Shown here: in pieces, positions 5,330 through 5,401 of the stretch | Layout of the letters: every line of letters begins with the position of its first letter | Position numbering within the stretch: the first letter of the stretch is position 1 | Origin: Candidatus Woesearchaeota archaeon | GTDB lineage: Archaea > Nanobdellota > Nanobdellia > SCGC-AAA011-G17 > JACPNG01 | Assembly (NCBI GenBank): GCA_016185555.1 | Contig: JACPNI010000019.1 | Span: forward strand, 1-5,401 | Direction of reading: 5' to 3' | DNA length: 5,401 nt | The notes under the pieces: model-generated | Database searches by the model: none | Seen by the model: only the letters and a program-made list of their open reading frames with translations | Told to the model about the DNA's origin: nothing | Made by a program: the position numbers and the translations under genes

Positions 5330-5401
5330 TGGACAGCTTCCCCAGCTTCCCGTGCAAAAGCACAGCACAACCAGGAACGTTGATCTGCTTAACTTTCTCG
5401 T
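5330..5401 (-). rRNA. 5S ribosomal RNA, 3' part (cut by window end)
   Basis: The - strand reads GAAAGTTAAGC, then AACGTTCCTGG, TTGTGCTG, a stem-loop GTGC-TTTT-GCAC and GGGAAGCTGGGGAAGCTGTCC. This is the conserved order of the second half of a 5S rRNA: the GUUAAGC block, the helix IV hairpin and the 3' strand of helices V and I. The 3' end lies near 5330-5331. The 5' half, including the partner of helix I (expected near GGACAG), lies beyond the window. It is G+C-richer than its flanks, as expected of rRNA. Confidence 0.88.

Noticed and set aside
1..5401. CRISPR array, tRNA genes or insertion-sequence ends
   Set aside because: I saw no regularly spaced repeats, no tRNA-like T-arm or anticodon pattern, and no transposase frame on either strand.

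Overview
The window looks like chromosomal DNA of an AT-rich archaeon, most plausibly from a DPANN-type lineage. Supporting signs are a TATA-box promoter with a near-leaderless start at 5162, a cysteine motif of the CGN-x2-C...CP-x-DC type that is common on surface proteins of such genomes, and a partial 5S rRNA gene at the right edge. The lineage is an inference; no ribosomal protein or 16S gene is present to fix it.

Left block (1-3360, + strand). This is a tightly packed operon. It holds the C-terminal end of a protein cut by the window start (1-281), a two-domain HEXXH metallopeptidase/von Willebrand A protein (284-1909), a two-helix membrane protein (1906-2481) and a complete 281-residue protein (2483-3328). 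The cut first protein and the complete last one are paralogs. Their C-terminal ~46 codons align without a gap, but only 1 of 20 residues is identical in the core, while both flanks are well conserved. In the first copy this stretch is almost free of adenine (6 A in 80 nt) and about 65% G+C inside otherwise A-rich DNA. That is the signature of variable regions (VRs) written by a diversity-generating retroelement (DGR). The reverse transcriptase and template repeat are not in the window. After the second variable gene, 40 bp identical to the first junction are repeated, including the first nine codons of the VWA gene (METNLDLKV). They run into a stop codon, which leaves a scar of a tandem duplication.

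Right block (3367-5162, - strand, convergent). This is a two-gene operon for exported proteins: a secreted M64-like metallopeptidase (IgA-peptidase family, HEFGH...DEY) and a small C-terminally anchored surface protein, overlapping by ATGA. A TATA box inside a perfect 8-bp inverted repeat lies just upstream.

Right edge (5163-5401). A 167-bp spacer is followed by the 3' half of a 5S rRNA gene on the - strand. A second 21-nt copy of the 5S 3' end lies 104 bp further downstream in the direction of 5S transcription, with a terminator-like hairpin between the two.

Working model (inference): the + strand operon is a diversifying system in which a VWA/metallopeptidase module and a membrane partner act with two hypervariable C-type-lectin-like recognition proteins. 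A MoxR-type ATPase upstream would be the expected missing partner.
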